From NCBI GenBank assembly GCA_026395475.1, contig JAPLYQ010000077.1:1-13435 (forward strand): a stretch of 13,435 nt of DNA, in the 5' to 3' direction. Of this stretch, positions 13,186 to 13,435 are shown piece by piece. Numbering within the stretch: the first letter of the stretch is position 1; every line of letters begins with the position of its first letter. The notes under the pieces were generated by a model. The model was not told the origin of the DNA and did not search any database. It saw only the letters and a list, made by a program, of their open reading frames with translations. Source of the DNA: Candidatus Roizmanbacteria bacterium. Its GTDB lineage: Bacteria; Patescibacteriota; Microgenomatia; UBA1406; GWC2-37-13. The position numbers were made by a program, and so were the translations under genes.

Positions 13186-13259
13186 AGGAGCGTCGATCAA
13201 CGGTAGGTCTTCAGTCTCCAAAACTGAATATGAGGGTTCGATTCCCCCCGCTCCTGCCA
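13186..13259 (+). tRNA. tRNA-Trp (CCA anticodon)
   Basis: A full cloverleaf of 74 nt can be drawn. The acceptor is AGGAGCG paired with CGCTCCT (7 bp). The D stem is GATC with GGTC (one G-T pair). The anticodon stem is TCAGT with ACTGA around loop CTCCAAA; the anticodon CCA is at 13218-13220. The variable loop has four bases. The T arm is GAGGG, loop TTCGATT, CCCCC, with one A-C mismatch. The discriminator is G, as usual for bacterial tRNA-Trp, and the 3' CCA is encoded. UGG is therefore read as Trp. Confidence 0.96.
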
Positions 13260-13289
13260 CAACTAGCTCGCTGTTGCTCGTAGTTGTGG
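13257..13289 (+). repeat. Hairpin starting at the tRNA 3' CCA
   Basis: CCACAACTA (13257-13265) and TAGTTGTGG (13281-13289) form a perfect 9-bp stem around a 15-nt loop. The left arm begins with the encoded CCA of the tRNA. No T run follows, so a standard terminator is unlikely. A related sequence is inverted at about 13340-13359. Confidence 0.6.
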
Positions 13290-13352
13290 TAAACCAAATT
13301 ATTTTGTTGTTAACGACCAGTTTTCAACACAAATCTACCCGAACGAGCCTAG

Positions 13353-13370
13353 TTTGTGGACTGCCACAAA
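13353..13370 (+). repeat. Hairpin ending directly at the GIY-YIG start codon
   Basis: TTTGTGG, loop ACTG, CCACAAA form a perfect 7-bp stem whose last base is followed at once by ATG 13371. CTGCCACAA within it repeats the nine bases 13254-13262 at the end of the tRNA. It could restrict ribosome access or mark an insertion boundary. Confidence 0.5.
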
Positions 13371-13435
13371 ATGTATTACTTTTACATTCTCCAGAGTCTT
13401 AGGAATAAAAAATTGTATATTGGTCAAACTTCAAA
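13371..13435 (+). CDS. GIY-YIG nuclease domain protein, 5' fragment (runs off the window)
   Basis: Only the first 21 codons are present, but they carry the start of a GIY-YIG domain: YYFYILQS, then LYIGQTS, the expected two strands at the expected spacing. In this family the first Tyr-rich strand and the YIG strand form part of the metal-dependent nuclease site. Small free-standing proteins of this type (UPF0213 or UvrC N-terminal-like) are common and mostly uncharacterised; some relatives are homing endonucleases. The rest of the gene, and so its class, is outside the window. It lies 111 nt after the tRNA-Trp gene and directly after a hairpin. Confidence 0.8.
   Translation, partial: MYYFYILQSLRNKKLYIGQTS

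Noticed and set aside
13257..13289. Hairpin after tRNA-Trp as a rho-independent terminator
   Set aside because: The stem is perfect but no T run follows, and its left arm includes the mature tRNA CCA end.
1..13435. Prophage, insertion sequence or plasmid backbone
   Set aside because: No transposase, integrase, phage structural or replication gene is recognisable, and no long terminal inverted repeats were seen.

Overview
The window is AT-rich, gene-dense bacterial DNA. It carries ordinary bacterial genes (peptidyl-tRNA hydrolase, a CCA-encoding tRNA-Trp, GalT-like, GT4 and GH18 enzymes) among many small proteins I cannot name. Together with the four-helix-bundle (S23/IVP) gene, the GIY-YIG ORF and the DNPH1-like/ribbon-helix-helix fusion, this points to a candidate-phylum bacterium (CPR/Patescibacteria). 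That placement is an inference from gene style, not from a marker gene. TGA is used as a stop (pth), so the UGA=Gly code of Gracilibacteria/Absconditabacteria is unlikely.

Layout. 1-2140 (minus): a two-gene unit, a 107-residue protein overlapping by 11 nt a very large soluble protein that runs off the left edge. 2266-3069 (plus): a membrane protein with a zinc-ribbon-like segment and an FN3-like tail. 3136-4020 (minus): a GalT-type HIT-superfamily nucleotidyltransferase. 4066-4437 (minus): a four-helix-bundle protein flanked by AT-rich inverted repeats. 4519-5058 (plus): pth, whose start codon lies in a 7-nt tandem repeat. 5084-5656 (plus): DNPH1-like domain fused to a ribbon-helix-helix domain. 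5665-6573 (minus): a class I methyltransferase. 6796-9111 (plus): two GT4 glycosyltransferases 3 nt apart. 9113-11038 (minus): four unrecognised genes. 11060-11386 (plus): a small basic protein whose end overlaps the end of a GH18-like glycosidase (11319-12368, minus). 12423-12965 (plus): a glutaredoxin-like protein with a Pro/Ala-rich tail. 13186-13259: tRNA-Trp. 13371-end (plus): the first codons of a GIY-YIG nuclease.

Two patterns cut across the window. First, most transcription units have a TATAAT-like box, often extended as TGnTATAmT, only 5-10 nt upstream of the start codon, so most first genes are probably read from leaderless or near-leaderless mRNAs. At 11045-11054 a perfect palindrome supplies such a box on both strands. 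Second, a short extragenic repeat with ends GATYCTTCG and CTCAGRATGAC occurs between genes, singly at 3092 and as inverted pairs near 10000 and 13070.

The two glycosyltransferases, the methyltransferase, the GalT-like protein and the secreted or anchored GH18-like enzyme suggest cell-surface sugar metabolism. The least explained parts are the minus-strand block 9113-11038, the large protein at the left edge, and the DNPH1-like/RHH fusion.
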